DNA of 64,000 bases from Leptasterias polaris (taxonomy: Eukaryota > Echinodermata > Asteroidea > Forcipulatida > Asteriidae): positions 5,338,501 to 5,402,500 of the forward strand of contig JAZGTN010000046.1 in the NCBI GenBank assembly GCA_037783415.1. Reading direction: 5' to 3'. Made by a program: the position numbers and the translations under genes. Below, piece by piece: positions 43,495-56,168 of this stretch; the first letter of the stretch is position 1, and every line of letters begins with the position of its first letter. The notes below the pieces were generated by a model. The model saw only the letters and a program-made list of their open reading frames with translations, searched no databases and was not told where the DNA came from.

Positions 43495-43700
43495 AAATTG
43501 GTGTGATCCCTGGTTAATACAGCAGGCTTCTGACTGGCACCCCCCCCCCCCCCCCCAATCCTGATCAAAGATGTTTACAGAATAAGGAGATGGCCAACAT
43601 TAGGGCTAGATAGCTCAGTTTGTAAAATCCTGGCATATTAATTCGGAGGTCGCAGGTTCAAATCTTTTTCTTGTCAATTTTTCTTTGTTCACCCGAAATT
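43495..43700 (+). mobile_element. SINE family 3 with amplified 5' region
   Basis: After the three 67-bp units come GTGTGATCCCTGG, GGCTTCTGACTGGCACC, an 18-C run, GATCAAAGATG, TAGATAGCTCAGTTTG (A box), TTAATTCGGAGGTCGCAGGT-TCAAATC (B box) and TTCTTTGTTCACCC. The tRNA part here has the full spacing between boxes. Confidence 0.78.
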
Positions 43701-46700
43701 AAACAAAAAAGTCACATATTGAAATCATTTTAATAAAAAAAGACACAAAATTAAGCTAAAATGAAGTAACTATAAAAAACAACATACTTTTCAAAAAGGG
43801 AACATTTGCTACATGTGTCTTGAAAGTGGATATCTCTTATTACAAATCTAGGCCAGAATGTTGGGAAGAAATATGCCACCAATTCCTAAACTGAGCTTCA
43901 ATAAGACATAGTATTATTATTAGTGTGCACATGAATGCTTGGCAGACACGGAATTCACCATGGAATGCTGTAAGACTTCAAAGAATTTGGTGATGGGATA
44001 AAAGACTGTGCAGTCCCCAATGCAGATATTTTTGGGAAAACAGTTGTTTGTTTTTCTTGTGCCTTGCAGCTAACAAACAAATTGATCATAATATGTTGTG
44101 GGGGCATGTTGCACTTTTTGAAAGGGGCATTGGTACATGTGCTTTGTGTTATTTTGTAGATTATAATAGACTTGGTCCATTTTGTTGATGTATTGTTTTA
44201 ATTTTGTTGTAAATGGAGGTGTCAGACAGTGTCTCTTTTAGGGCATGTTGATGCTATCACTAGCCATGCTGTATGTAAAAAGTGACAGTTTGTTTTTCTC
44301 TGGGTGGCCAGTGAGATTCCTTATCGGCAGTGGATCTTTGAACTCTTACTCTTGAACAGACCCTGAGCATGGGACAGCCATCTTGTTTTCAGCCAGAGTT
44401 TTTGCCAACCAAAGTTGGAAATCTATGGGAAGCCATAAATGCAAAGCAAAAACAGATAACCACAGTTTGTAGCAATGTTACACAAATATTCACAAACAGT
44501 TTTGAAACAAAGTTGTTGGAAACAAAGCAACCAATTACAGGATGCTTTTTTTAAATTAGAAGTTTGCAGAAATGTTGATTTTGGTCACAACATCTGGTAA
44601 CACGATTGAATGTTTTGCTACTATTCGGCTGTCCATACATGTACCAACCAGTGCGGTTTTGGTTATCAACTATACAGAAAGGTCTATAAAAAATCAAATC
44701 AAAGCAGGAAGAACGAAAAAAGTTTTGCCCTCATTTGTGTAATCGTACATTAGGCTATCGCAGGAAACCTGACAAATTCCTGTTGCATGGTCAAATTCTA
44801 TTGAATGTCATTGTTAATTTACATGGAAATCAGACGCAGTCTTTAGCAGTCAACCCACAATGTAGAACTTGCCCTCGTTTCTGACATAGACATCCATAAA
44901 CACAAGGGGGTTAAAGAAAGAAATCTTGCGATAACACGAAGAGACGCTTTCAAGAAAGGACCGTAACTTCTTCTGCAGCCTCCAGCAAATGTTGAAATTA
45001 GACCGGGCTTCCTGCCCCAAGTCGCCAGAATTTGACTAGAAATTTCTGAGGCTAATCCGATAAAGGACAGTGACATCCTGGGTTTAATCCGGTTAAGCTC
45101 CGAAGAAAAAGTTAGAAAAAAACGCAATTAGTAGCGGCAAAAAGGAGTGCACGGATGTTTGGAATTTCTCGCTGATACACTCTTATTGGTGTACTCTTGG
45201 GAGAAACAAGTCTGGGAGAAATTTAATTTGCTGCTTGGAGGGAAGATGCCAATCAGTCTGTGTGTTTTCCTTGAAGCACTTGAATCTATGAGTAAATAGA
45301 GATTTATGTCCAGGAAAGAAAAATTGACGTCTGCAGTGGACTATTTCTAATACTGTTGAAACAAAAAGTGATAAGTAAAATTTACCCAGTCAGTTTCCCT
45401 TGTGGTTTATTATTTGAAGTCTAAAAACTCTATAAAGTACCTTTTTACACAACATGTATACTAATTTGTTTGTCTGGAATTAAAAATCATGGGAAGCACA
45501 TTTGGTACTTCTACATGTATACATTTATTACTGTTTTTATGGACTGTCTCATACACCGTGTTACCTGTGACATCACATGTTTATATAAGAGCCACAGAGC
45601 CTGGACTTCCTGCAGGGACAATTTGTACACAACTCAATGGGAGACTAACACAAAATCTCATGGAGATTGCACTGTCTGTTTTTTTTTATCAATTTCAAAT
45701 ATGAAGGAAGGGGGCACATCTCAAAATTTGTTTCATAATTCTTGAATTTATGTGGAAATTATGCCACAAAGTGTAAAATTCCCCATATGACCAGAGTATT
45801 TTGCCTGCCAGGAAATGGCCTGGAATGTACAAGATGACTCTGTTTTCAGACAAATGTTGCATGGTCTGTAGAGGAACCCTATCTGAAATTGTGCAGTTGA
45901 GTCTGTAATGTACACTATACAGTACCTTTACTAAGTGTTACTGTATTTTTCTTCCATTATGGTGACTGATTGTTTCAATGTTTTTCACAGATTTTCTGTT
46001 TTTAAACTGGTATTTCTTTATTACAGCTCTCTCAATTACATTTGATCCCTTGCACTGACATTACACTGTCTGCCATTCTGAGAAATAAATTTGCACATGT
46101 GTCACCCAAAATGCGCAATACACAAAAGCACACAGAATATGACTCCCAAAAGGGCGCAAGGTTTTATCGTGTCATGATGTCAGATGAATAGGGTCAATTG
46201 AAATAAAGTGGAACTCAATTTTGTTTTTTCCAGTCGGTAGAACATTTTTTTGTTTGTAAATGTACTCATTACTTGTTTTTTTCTTGAATGATATGCTCAC
46301 CCATATGGTATTTAGAGCAAAGGTTAAAGTTGCTAAGCTTTCTTAATGGTGTCTTAAATGTTTGACAGCAAGTTGTCAGCACAGGGACCTGATAGGGCTT
46401 AATTTTCTGTTAAACTTGAACGAGAGCCAACAACATTTTCATGTTTCCAATTACCTTTTAAGAGCAACCTGGGTAACCCTTCAAGAATGTTACCTCAGGA
46501 ATAGTTTGAAAAGAAAAGAAGAAGAAAAAAGGAGAGAAAAAAAAAAGCCAGGCGGACGGACTCCAGTAGAAACCGGTGGAAATGACCTACTAATTTATCC
46601 AGGATGGGCGTGCAAGGGGAAGGCATTCCCTACAGGATGCTAGCTCTTGCAGGCTACCATTATCGGAGGAAGAAGGCCTCCTTGACTAGCCACCTTAAGG

Positions 46701-47159
46701 ATCTTTGAGACAGCGTGGAAGCCCAGTGAATAAGTCGTCGTAATTAGTGAATGTTTCCTCCAGTGACTATGTAGTGTGTGACACTGACAGAGGTACCTGG
46801 CAGAGGAGTGCGTGCCTCGCCGCAACTTTCAACATGAATTTCCTTGTACACGTACATCATGTTCCTGCGAAACTTCTTTTTTTTTTTTTTACTAATGGGT
46901 TTTTAGTTTCTCAACTCCAGGTGTGGCTGAGGAAATTCTGTGATTTGCCAAGTTTCTGTCAGAGACTATTGTAGTAAGATAAATGAGCTTGACATTGCCT
47001 CATGTGTTCATGTACTGTGTAGGACTGTGAAATGGGAGCTCATTTTAAAGCATTTTATTATGGTTTTACTGATCTCATGTCTTCTGTTGTGGACCATTAC
47101 ACTGTAGTTCTGATACAGGAGGGAGAGATTCTAAAATCAACCCTTTTCATGATTTGGAT
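43701..47159. other. Longest stretch without a recognised element
   Basis: About 3.4 kb with few repeats: TTTACCCAGTCAGTTTCCCTTG-type sequence at 45381-45415 is a family 3 SINE neighbour fragment, a purine run at 46505-46545, T-run at 46870. A 38-codon open stretch at 44853-44967 (+) looks mildly exon-like but unassignable. If the window lies in a gene, this is the best place to look for missed small exons or conserved non-coding DNA. Confidence 0.4.
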
Positions 47160-47553
47160 TTAAAGGCACAGTACACGTTTGGTAATGACTCTGAAAATTA
47201 ATGGCAATAATAACTTACGTGGTAAGAAGTACAGCAGCTTTGGGTAGTATAATGAATTTTGAGAAACTTTTAACTTCGAAGTACTACGGTTATGGAAAAA
47301 TATATCACTTTTTATTCCCCAAAATTTGAATCTGAGAAGCGTTTCTGTCAGAAACGCTTCTCAGACTGTGTATTCCTATGGGGAATATTCTTCCTGCGTG
47401 GAAATATTCGCTCCGGTTTTTCGGTGATATCTCAAAAACGCGACCACCTTTTGAAGTGAAATTTTCACAGGTTAGTTTTATTGCATGTACCTACATTTAT
47501 ATAGGATTACCCCAATCAGTAGGCTCCAATTACCAAACGTATGCAGCACCTTT
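47160..47553 (+). mobile_element. TTTAAAGG palindromic MITE, subtype B
   Basis: TAAAGGCACAGTACACGTTT to CAAACGTATGCAGCACCTTTA. Centre GAAGCGTTTCTGTCAGAAACGCTTC is a near-perfect hairpin. Complete and well preserved. Confidence 0.88.
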
Positions 47554-47621
47554 AAAATCATAATCGTTACACCAACTGGCCCTCGGGAAATTTAAAGTAA
47601 AATATGGAGATTTGGATTTCA

Positions 47622-47812
47622 GGGCCCAATTTCATAGAGCTGCTTAAGCACAAAAAGTAGCTAAGCACATCAAAATATGCTTACCAGAATAAGGTTACCA
47701 GCCAAACTACCATGTCACATGTACAATTTGTGGCTGGTATCCTGCTCGTTTCTGCTAATAGCAGACAATTGTTAAGCAATTCTGCTTTAGCAGCTTTTAT
47801 GAAGTTGGGCCC
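47622..47812. mobile_element. GGGCCC palindrome, subfamily i
   Basis: GGGCCCAATTTCATAGAGCT to GAAGTTGGGCCC; nearly the same sequence as 16633-16824, including ACCATGTCACATGTACAAT. Confidence 0.88.
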
Positions 47813-47882
47813 TGGTCACACAGGGCAATGTGCCCTGGTCACGCAGGGCACAGGGCAATGTGCCCTGGTCATGCAGGGCAAT
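47813..47882. repeat. Short tandem repeat of GGGCAATGTGCCCTGGTCA
   Basis: Three units of TGGTCACGCAGGGCA and GGGCAATGTGCCC, starting at the edge of the MITE. GGGCAATGTGCCC is a hairpin. Confidence 0.8.
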
Positions 47883-48729
47883 GTTTACAGGCAACTTGGA
47901 GGCAACTAAGTGCACTGCAAGCAAAAGGAACACATTTGGCAGTACAATCATACTGTCCCCAAAGACTTGTAGTGGAGAAACTTCTTCGATGCAATGCAAT
48001 TAACACGCAAGTAATGCCAATCATATCCACTATAGATTGTTAATCTGTGTGCTATATAAAATGTACTCCCAAGTTTTCCTGCGTTCTTGAACCATTCTTC
48101 ATGTTGAACTTTTGCCAAATAAAATGTTGGTCAATGAGGGATAGGAACAGACAGGACAGATACACCTCCACTACTGTTTTACATGTAAACAATGAAGTGT
48201 TGTATAAACACTATCAACCTTCATGGTCCTCACAGGTCATCATTTCACATCTGGGTGAAGGTGAAACCACAGTATCTTGAAACCATGTCTCCTCTAAGTT
48301 CTAGGGTAAAGGTATGATGCAGGATTGGTAGAAGTTGTTGGCAGCGGAATTCTGCTCTTTGGACCCATAAAATTACTCACTCAGGCCTGTGAAATCTCCG
48401 CTTTAAAGTGGATATTTGCTTTTTCATTGACCGTGTCAATTTTTTATTTCTGCTTTTTTTTCTTCGTTTTTTTTTTTTTTTTTTTTTTCTCCCCGATTAA
48501 AAAAAAAACATAATTTGCGGATTTTACTTTATTTGTCATGTTAAGTTGAGCAAGAACAACTATAATGTTATCTTCAAACTCAAAAATTTATGATTAAAAC
48601 AAAAATTTGTGAAATTAAAGTGAGAATATGTCAATACATATTTTTGGCCTTGTATAAGCTTGGCAACAATAATGTACAACTACAATAATGTGAAATAAGC
48701 CTAGTTACTGGATCAATAGGGTGCCCCAA
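47883..48729. other. No gene; T-run
   Basis: T-rich tract at 48455-48490 followed by an A-run. AAAGGTATGATGCAGGATTGG at 48306-48328 is a TTTAAAGG subtype C end fragment. Confidence 0.5.
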
Positions 48730-49236
48730 TTCGACCAGCGTAAATGCGCGACACGCGCTCACTTGACGTTCCACGATCATTCTTACCCTCTCTCGCACAC
48801 CTCGTTCCCAACATATTACTCCCATCTTACAAGAACTCCACTGGCTCTCGATCAAACTGCATATCGTATATAAGTTAAATCTTCTCACTTTCAAAGCTCT
48901 TCATGGCTTATCCCCTGACTATATATCTGATCTTCTCCATAAATACATTCCTGTTCGTCCTCTCCGATCTGCTGGCCAATCCCTACTCACGCAAACTACT
49001 TTTTCCACTAAATTTTATGGTCAAAGAGCCTTCAACTTCATTGCACCTTCATTATGGAATGACTTGCCTCTTCATATTCGCCAAGCTGGCTCTCTTCAGA
49101 TTTTCAAGGGACTTTTAAAAACTCATTTGTTTGAATCTATTGTTGTTTAACTTGCTTTACAAAATGTATCCATTTCATTGTTTATGTTTTGTGTTGCGCA
49201 TAGAGGCTCCTGCATTATGCGCTATATAAACTTCTC

Positions 49237-49272
<36 letters not shown>
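48730..49272 (+). mobile_element. 5'-truncated LINE, 3' end, second subfamily
   Basis: From 48767 to 49150 a 127-codon frame is open, with LQELHWLSIKLHIVYKLNLL, GQRAFNFIAPSLWNDLP and FKGLLKTHLF, matching the L2/CR1-like block at 5550-6155. Just upstream the frame has a TGA at 48764 and a likely frameshift, so this copy is inactive. 3' UTR: ATGCGCTATATAAACTTCTC and a TTATTA tail (49240-49272). The GCGCTATATAA word is identical to the SINE family 2 tail. Confidence 0.92.
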
Positions 49273-49273
<1 letters not shown>

Positions 49274-49319
49274 ATCATGTAGTGTTTCAGCTCTTTTTTT
49301 AAGGGTCCACTCACAGGCC

Positions 49320-49485
49320 TGCACACTTTACATGGTGCCGTAAGCACAGAAATCTATGGTAAGCAGTGCCGTGAAATTGGGCGCTAATCCAAATTTCATG
49401 GTGATGATTATTGCAGAACTCTGGCTATTTGCCCATAGAATTACATGAGTTACCCCGCACGGTATTCACCGAATTCTATGGTAAA
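49320..49485. mobile_element. GGGCCC palindrome fragments, subfamily ii
   Basis: GCCGTAAGCACAGAA-TCTATGG, TAAGCAGTGCCGTGAAATTG-GGC, then AATTTCATGGTGATG and GCAGAACTCTGG: the right arm of one copy followed by the left arm of another. Confidence 0.6.
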
Positions 49486-49580
49486 TGTAAGCATGCACGG
49501 ACGTGAACTTGGACTGCTGCTTCTACTTTATGAAGCCAAAGAAGAATGGAAACTTGTAAGTCATATAATAAGTTTGATTG

Positions 49581-49780
49581 GTGTTCCTGGTTTGATTGGC
49601 TGCATATTGCACCACAGCACCCTGTAAACCATTACATGGTGCTATGTAAAAGGAATAGGTCTCAAACTTCAAAAAGTAGCTCCACATATATACCTTGCAG
49701 GAAAGTACTGACTGTTGAAGCGCCTTGAGCGTCACTGAGTGACGGATATGAGCGCTATATAAGAAGCCACTATTATTAAG
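49581..49780 (+). mobile_element. SINE family 2, 3' part
   Basis: TGGTTTGATTGGCTGCATAT, AGCTCCACATATATACC, GTCACTGAGTGACGGATATG and AGCGCTATATAAGAAGCC. The tRNA head is missing. Confidence 0.82.
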
Positions 49781-50457
49781 TATACTGAAATGGGATTAAC
49801 TTGAAGAACACGATGACCTACTAGAGGGAACCAGCTTATTGGACAGTTAAACAAGTTATTATTTGGGCCCAGTTTTTATTTACACATTCCAAACAATCTT
49901 GTGTATGATTATGCAATTAATGCACAACATTTTCATTGAAGAGAAATTGCTCTGTGGTGATCTTTTAATTGTTTATTTTGTCCAAAGAGTGGCCATGTCA
50001 GTGAAATATAGACACTTTTGTTGCAAGATTTGCTTTTGTTTTCGTAAACTTCAGAATCTAAATGAATTTATCTTTAATAACAGCTTGGACACTCAGTCCT
50101 CCATCGGATTAAGAAAAAGATCCCTACTTTCCTTTGATTTTAACAAATAAGATATTAAATGGAGACATTGTTTATTTTCTTCTGCTGATGTTCAGTGTTT
50201 TGTAAAAGCATGGTTTGAAAAATTGACTTCAGCCATTTTGTTATGACAAAGTATAAATGCCTTAGCAAGTCATCAAGGGGCAATTCATAAAGTGTGTGTA
50301 TATAAATTGCAAGTCTGTAATTGGGCCCGAGACCGAAGTTTATTTCTCTTGTCCTCCCGCTGTTTGTTTCCATTGGCGGTTTAGAGTGACAGACGATTTG
50401 GCCTGGACTGTTTGTCTGCATCAATGTCTCATAGTTGGGCATCATGAAGTAAGTTCA
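49781..50457. other. No gene seen
   Basis: ORFs at 49863-50150 (+) and 50155-50445 (-) have no recognisable features. Confidence 0.5.
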
Positions 50458-50768
50458 GGTAATGAAACTAAGGATGCCTCATAAGTGAACTTAATCACTG
50501 TAGCTCTCGAGCCTGATGGAAGCTGTATAAACAAGGGTGCTTGCAATGAACCAGAAACACCAGGGCTCTGCTGTGATAAGTGTTCTGGGTTCTTTTACGT
50601 GCACTACCAATCCCAGTACACTGGACCTACATCCAAAGGACTAAGCAATTATGGTAAAAGTATCTTGCTCAAGGACACAAGTGCCTTGACTGGGACTCGA
50701 ACCCACACTCTGCTGATCAGAAACACCACAGCTTGAGTATGGTGCTCTTTACTGCTCGGTCAGGACAT
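50458..50768 (-). mobile_element. SINE family 2 relative with a different 3' half
   Basis: The head on the minus strand has GTGGGTTCGAGTCCCAGTC and TGAGCAAGATACTTTTACC. The 3' half (GTTCACTTATGAGGC, TTAGTTTCATTACC) is shared with 60976-61245 and not with the family 2 tail. A chimeric or separate subfamily. Confidence 0.75.
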
Positions 50769-50886
50769 GGGGGCACTGCCATCTAGCCAAACTCTACCTT
50801 CCAGTCAAACCTCAGTTTCTAGTGTAATGATGAACAGTTATGTCCAAGTTTCAGAATACTAGGCACACATTTGCCTTTCCCTTTTA

Positions 50887-51234
50887 ATAACAATAGGCAT
50901 TTATTAGGTGCTTTACACATTGTATCACAGCGCTTACACTGTTACTACCTCTGTTCATGTATTCCTGAAACCATCTCAAGTTCTTCTTTTTCTTCTTTTT
51001 CCGTAAGTACAGACTCAATTACATGAGCAAAACTGTACTGCAGCACCCGCAGTCAAATTGGCACAAGGGTTGCCGTCGCAGGTACCCATTTACTCCTGGG
51101 TGACGAAAAGCAATTGTAGTTAAGTGTCTTGCCCAAGAACACAAGTGTCACGATCGGGATTCGAACCCACACTCTAATGACCCTTCCAGCAGAACTTTGG
51201 TCCGATACTTTAGACTGCGCGGTCAGGACACGCC
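50887..51234 (-). mobile_element. tRNA-derived SINE, family 4
   Basis: Minus strand: GACCGCGCAGTCTAAAG (A box), GTGGGTTCGAATCCCGATCG (B box), GGGCAAGACACTTAAC, CCAGGAGTAAATGGGTACC and AAGCACCTAATAAATGCC at the 3' end. Confidence 0.8.
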
Positions 51235-51772
51235 AGCCAAATATTTCGTAATCTGCACGTCATTTTTTGAAGGCCCAGTAGTCCTAAAAGTTATTTCATG
51301 ACAAGTAAAAGCATACTTCAAGCATTAATTGATCATTCTGCCAGACATTTTAAATTCTAAAAAATTCATTTCTATTCACCAACTGATTTAAAACAAAATC
51401 AATGCTTCCTTTCCTTATTAACGTAATTACTTTATACACTGTTTGCTCGGCCATTTTAACAATAGGGAACAAGGGTGTTTTGATAATATACTCTAAACTG
51501 CCCACACTCTCCGATCGTTTGAGATCTCCTAAGTCTTTTACCAAAATAGATGGATAATTGTCATTATCCGTTAAGCTCTCTATGTGACTATTTATAAATA
51601 ATTGTGATAATTAAGAACGAGTCCGGATTTGGATTTGGGTTTGTATAATTACGGTGCAACTTCCTCAACAGAGAGGAAACACTTCAGACATATGAGATCG
51701 AGATAAGATATTTTGACTTGTATTACTTTTCCTGATAACTTCTGTTTCAATTTTCAATTGACGTTTCTTAAA
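51235..51772. other. No gene seen
   Basis: No exon-like ORF. Confidence 0.5.
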
Positions 51773-52050
51773 AGGCAGGATACACCTTTGGTAATTGTCA
51801 AAGACCAGTATCCTCACTTGGTGTATCCCAACATGTGCATTAAATAGCAAACCTGTGAACATTTGGGCACAATTAGTCATTGAAGTCGCAAGAAAATCAC
51901 GAAAGAAAAAAGCACCCTTGTTGCATAGAATTGTGTGCTTTCAGATGCCTGAGAAAGGCTTCATGTCTAAAGCCTTTCTCAGATTCAAATTTTGGGGGGA
52001 AAAACCCACACCTCTTTCTCTAAAACAACATTACTTCAAAGGCATTACAA
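51773..52050 (+). mobile_element. TTTAAAGG MITE, subtype A, right-truncated
   Basis: AAGGCAGGATACACCTTTGG, TTGTCAAAGACCAGTATCC and central GCCTGAGAAAGGCTTCATGT with its complement AAGCCTTTCTCAG. It stops at CTTCAAAGGCATT before the right end. Confidence 0.8.
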
Positions 52051-53109
52051 GCTAGGCATACCTGTTTTAAAATAATAAACAATTTGAGATGCCTGTCAGG
52101 TGTCATAAAGCACTGTGATACAAGAAAATATTTGTTATTTTCCTTAAAAACTAGACATTTGAGTGAATAATGAACTCTTCCTAAAACTAATGTTGCCTGT
52201 AAGTCCCTTTAAGATACAATTGTAAGTCAAATGCTTTCAGAAAATACATGGAGGAATGTTCATTTACTGCAAAGTGACAATCATTGAAGCAGTGCAGGTG
52301 TTGAATGGAGTGATTTATATTGAAATTTCAGACTCATCACTGAAGAGGGAACGGGTTGTCTGGTAACAGCATTTCCTGGCTCCGAAAGAAACAGTGCTGC
52401 AACAGTCATGTTCAATGTAGCCTCCCAGTGTATATTTTCAATTACAATGATCAATACAAATGTCACGGAAGTGCACATTAGGCGTACACTTTACAACTTG
52501 GCTTTTTAATTGAATAAAAGGTGTGAATAATTTGTACATATCCTAAAAATCTAAGCCAAATTATTCCCCGACGTGTTAGAAAAAGAAGAAAAAAGGGAAC
52601 TGTAAGAGTGTACCGGTAGATATTAATTGTGTATGTTGTGTACACTGTTGACAGAATTTGAAGGTTTGATGCATCATTTTATTTTGGACAAGTAAATCAT
52701 TCCCTTCCTGTAGGTTTCTATTATGAACATGCTCCAAACAACCTGTCAAGTGCCAACCTGTGAAATTTTAGTGACAGGAATGAAAAGCATAAGAATGGGT
52801 TTATTTGAGGCATGGTGAGGTATTAATTTTGTTTCCATTTGCGGTAACATCTACTTTGCTGTGAAGATTTGTTTTTTGAGAACTTGTCTTGCTACAGTAT
52901 TTATTCTACTGCTGCAGAGTATATTTCGGAATTCGTGAGACTGTACTTAAAACTTTTTTCCCCAGAGTTTTGCACATGTTCATGTGTACATGTACATGCA
53001 CTTGCTTATTGATTAATGCAATAAGCCATTTGCAAACTAAAATGACTTGCCTCCTAAATATTTGCACTCACAGATTTTCACATAACTTACATGGTTTAAA
53101 TTTGGTCAT
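52051..53109. other. No gene seen
   Basis: AT-rich; no exon-like ORF. Confidence 0.5.
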
Positions 53110-53392
53110 AGTGGAAAACATCTGTTGAAACATTTTCGCCTGGAATGCTATAGTTTTTGAGAAATACGCAAACAATCAGTTTTGATCTCCGAAGTCTAAA
53201 ACCTGATGTTTGAAAACAGTGAAAACATATAATTGGTTTTTTCACTATTTTCTTGTGACTCCAATGACTGATTGGGTCCAAACTTTTACAGGTTTGTTAT
53301 TTCATGTATGTGTTGGGTCACATCAAGTGTGGATGATACTGGTATTTGACAATTACCAGTATTGTCCAGTGCTTGAAGGGACCTTTTCCAAA
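53110..53392 (-). mobile_element. TTTAAAGG MITE, subtype A, degraded
   Basis: TTTCACTATTTTCTTGTGAC, CAATGACTGATTGGG, TTTGTTATTTCATGTATG and TTTGACAATTACCAGTA-TTGTCCAGTG match the right side of subtype A. Confidence 0.65.
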
Positions 53393-54763
53393 ATAGCTTT
53401 GTTGTTGCATCCCTTTAAAAAAAACTTGCCGATCAGTGATGCTGATATTCTGGACAACGGTGGCATTTATTAGCAATCCATCTCAATGACATTTGACTTT
53501 TTAAAAGTCTTGGGGGAACCGGAAGAGAATCTTGGCAAAGACCTGCAATGTTGTATTAAAGAGTTACCTTGGGAACTCCCACGGGGTACCCCAGTATCCC
53601 ACAGAGGAATTACCTAACTGGTGCCCTGGGACCTTGCTACATGCAGAGACCAAGAAAGGAGGGGAAAAAATGGTTGGTGAGATTACACATTGGCCACGTG
53701 CCACAGAAATTCTTTGGAATACATGTACGAAATATGATCGCGGCGCAAATTATCCATAAACTGGAGGAATTGTGTGGGTGTGAATAGAACTTCATCGACT
53801 GAAGTTTCATCCTGCTGGTTTGATGTGTAATTTGATGCTATTTTGTTGTCTGGGTTGTTAAGTGCCATTGGATTTGTAGACCCTGAGATGTTGTGAATAA
53901 GATGGTTGTTGTCTTCTAGTAGTTCAAGGTGTCAATGTTTAAAAACCTTGGCATGTAGACGTATATTAGATCATCATGAATGAAGAATGTGCAAAACATA
54001 TGGTACACGTCCTCTTATGACATTTTTAAAATGGTCTTTTGTCCATAATACTGAGATATTTAGAGAATCTTTCCTGGTCTCTTTCCCTCACAACCCAAAC
54101 CCAATTCCCCAAATGAATATATTAATAAATAAGAAATAACTTGGCTGTTACCACACAAAGAATATATAACATACAACTATTTTTGTGAGAACTTGGCTTT
54201 TTGACTCGTTGCAATCTTTTGTTTTGACTGTGCTGGGCTGTGGATAAACATTGGTTGAAGTTTTTTTTCTTCTTGAATATTCCGGATGACACATAAAAAA
54301 AGTATGCGCTGGGCTACAACATTTTTGCAAAATCGAGATACAACTTTTGTTCGTTGACACAACGATATTATCTGACTCTTTGCTGTAAATTATAAATATT
54401 TCATTAACCCTTTTGCATTACAGTGTATGTTGCATGATAGGTCTTTGACTCTTGTTGCATCTCTTCAAAACTCATGTCACCACAGATCAATTGCAAAAAC
54501 AAGTTAAAAGGCATTCCTTAAGTTATCAGAAACTCCCATAAAAGGAAATTTTTTTTTTGAAGAACTTGGCATTTAAAAAACCCTGTCCAGCACATGCCTG
54601 AAGAGGCCATTAAGAACACACGTGCAGCTCCAGACAAAATTAACTGTCACTAAAAATAATTGAGTGATTATGACCAATTTTTTCCTCCTTGCCAGCTGCC
54701 ATTTGCGATTAATTGGGAGAGTGTGTAGACTCATCTGTCAAGAAGAGAAAATCTTGCACTGTT
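53393..54763. other. No gene assigned; one exon-like ORF
   Basis: A 72-codon ORF at 53569-53787 (+) has a basic C-terminal half (KEGKKWLVRLHIGHVPQKFF). It is not recognised and has no clear splice sites or repeat partner, so it is reported only as open sequence. Confidence 0.35.
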
Positions 54764-55140
54764 AAAGGCAGTATACCTTTGGTTTTTGGAACTGTTCGAT
54801 TGTTCTAATCCTATATAAATGTAGATATATATACAATAAAACTAACACGTGAAAATTTCATTTCAAAAGATGGTCGCGTTTTTAAGATATCGCTGAAAAT
54901 CCGGAGCGAATACTGTCCATGCAGGAAGAATAATCCCTAAATAGGAATACACAATCTGCAGATTCAACTTTGGGGCATAAGAACTGATATATTTTTTACA
55001 TAACCACAAAACTTCAAAATGTCACAAATGAAATGTTTCTCAAAATGCTTTATACTTAAAGCTGCTGTTCTTACCAATACATTTTTATTGCCATTAATTT
55101 TAAGACTGATTACCAAACAAATACCTTCCCTTTAAAGGGA
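54764..55140 (-). mobile_element. TTTAAAGG palindromic MITE, subtype B
   Basis: TTAAAGGCAGTATACCTTTG to AAATACCTTCCCTTTAAAGG. Complete and uninterrupted; supplies the empty site for the insertion at 8804. Confidence 0.88.
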
Positions 55141-55414
55141 CCCTACTCTGTTTTAGTGCAGTGATTCCAATCATTTTGTGTTCATGACATGTTTACAGCC
55201 ATGGCAGCCTTATTCCACCAAGCCTGGAATTCCATATTTGAGAGGGCAACCAAGGCCATATTCAGGGCTCAAATTTGGGGAAAGAATCCACTAGACCACA
55301 AGACTTGTATCTCAAAATGTTTAATGGACCAGCAATATTTTTACAAGACCAGAATCAAAATGAGACAAAAACTTCCTGGCACAGTTTAACATGCATTTGA
55401 CTTTTTTTTATTCA

Positions 55415-55697
55415 GGGATGTGATTCCTCCGTTTTAAACCGGAAATCCGGTTTTTATTTTGCCCTCCAAAAAAAAAAAAAAAAAAATTTTTTTTTTTTTT
55501 TGCCCCCTAAAAAAAAAAAAAATATATATATATATATATTTTTTTTAATAACTTAAAATCTAATTCATAAAAAAGAAGATAAAACCATATATAACGCCCC
55601 AGATTGCAGAGTAGGGCTTTTAAAACCAAAGATAAATTTTATTAGTAGTGGGCTTCATGCTCGCAAGTTTTCGAGCTCGCAAGCTTTGCGCTCAGAG
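55415..55697 (+). repeat. GGGATGTGATTCCTCCG repeat, copy 2
   Basis: Matches 23487-23722, with expanded A, T and TA tracts (55467-55550). Inserted in the CTCGAATTT element. Confidence 0.78.
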
Positions 55698-55801
55698 TAC
55701 TGTTTATTTGAACAAGCGTTAAGATATGTAAGAGCAGGCATTTGTCTTTATGGGTATTAAATATTTGTTCATTACTCAATATAATTGAAAAAGTATTAGA
55801 C

Positions 55802-56168
55802 TTAAAGGTATTATACAGGATTGGTAGAGCTGACAAAACAGTCGCAAACAAAGTTCATGTTTTGTGTGATTAACCATATACATGAAATAACAAACCTGTG
55901 AAAATTTCAGCTCAATTGGTCATCGAGGTCACGAGAAATAGTGAAAAGAGACCTTATGTGTTTTCTGTTTTTCAAACATCGAGTTTATTATCGCGCGCGA
56001 TAAAAACTATTGTTTTACTCATTTCTCAGAAACGATAGCATTTTAGGCAGAAATATTTTAAGGAACCCTTTCTACCATTACTTACTTTAAATCATGTAAG
56101 TTATGTGTGCATCTGTGAACATTTGTGTTTTTCGATCTTACCAATAGTGTACAGGGCCTTTAAAGTTA
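55802..56168 (+). mobile_element. TTTAAAGG MITE, subtype C
   Basis: TTAAAGGTATTATACAGGAT to TGTACAGGGCCTTTAAAG. The centre is TATTATCGCGCGCGATAA, a perfect palindrome. Over 90% identical by eye to 57655-58017. Confidence 0.88.

Noticed and set aside
44843..45127. 94-codon minus-strand ORF as an exon
   Set aside because: The opposite strand has an equally exon-like open stretch and neither shows a recognisable motif.
53569..53787. 72-codon ORF as a gene
   Set aside because: Basic composition is suggestive but no domain, homologue or splice context can be shown from sequence alone.
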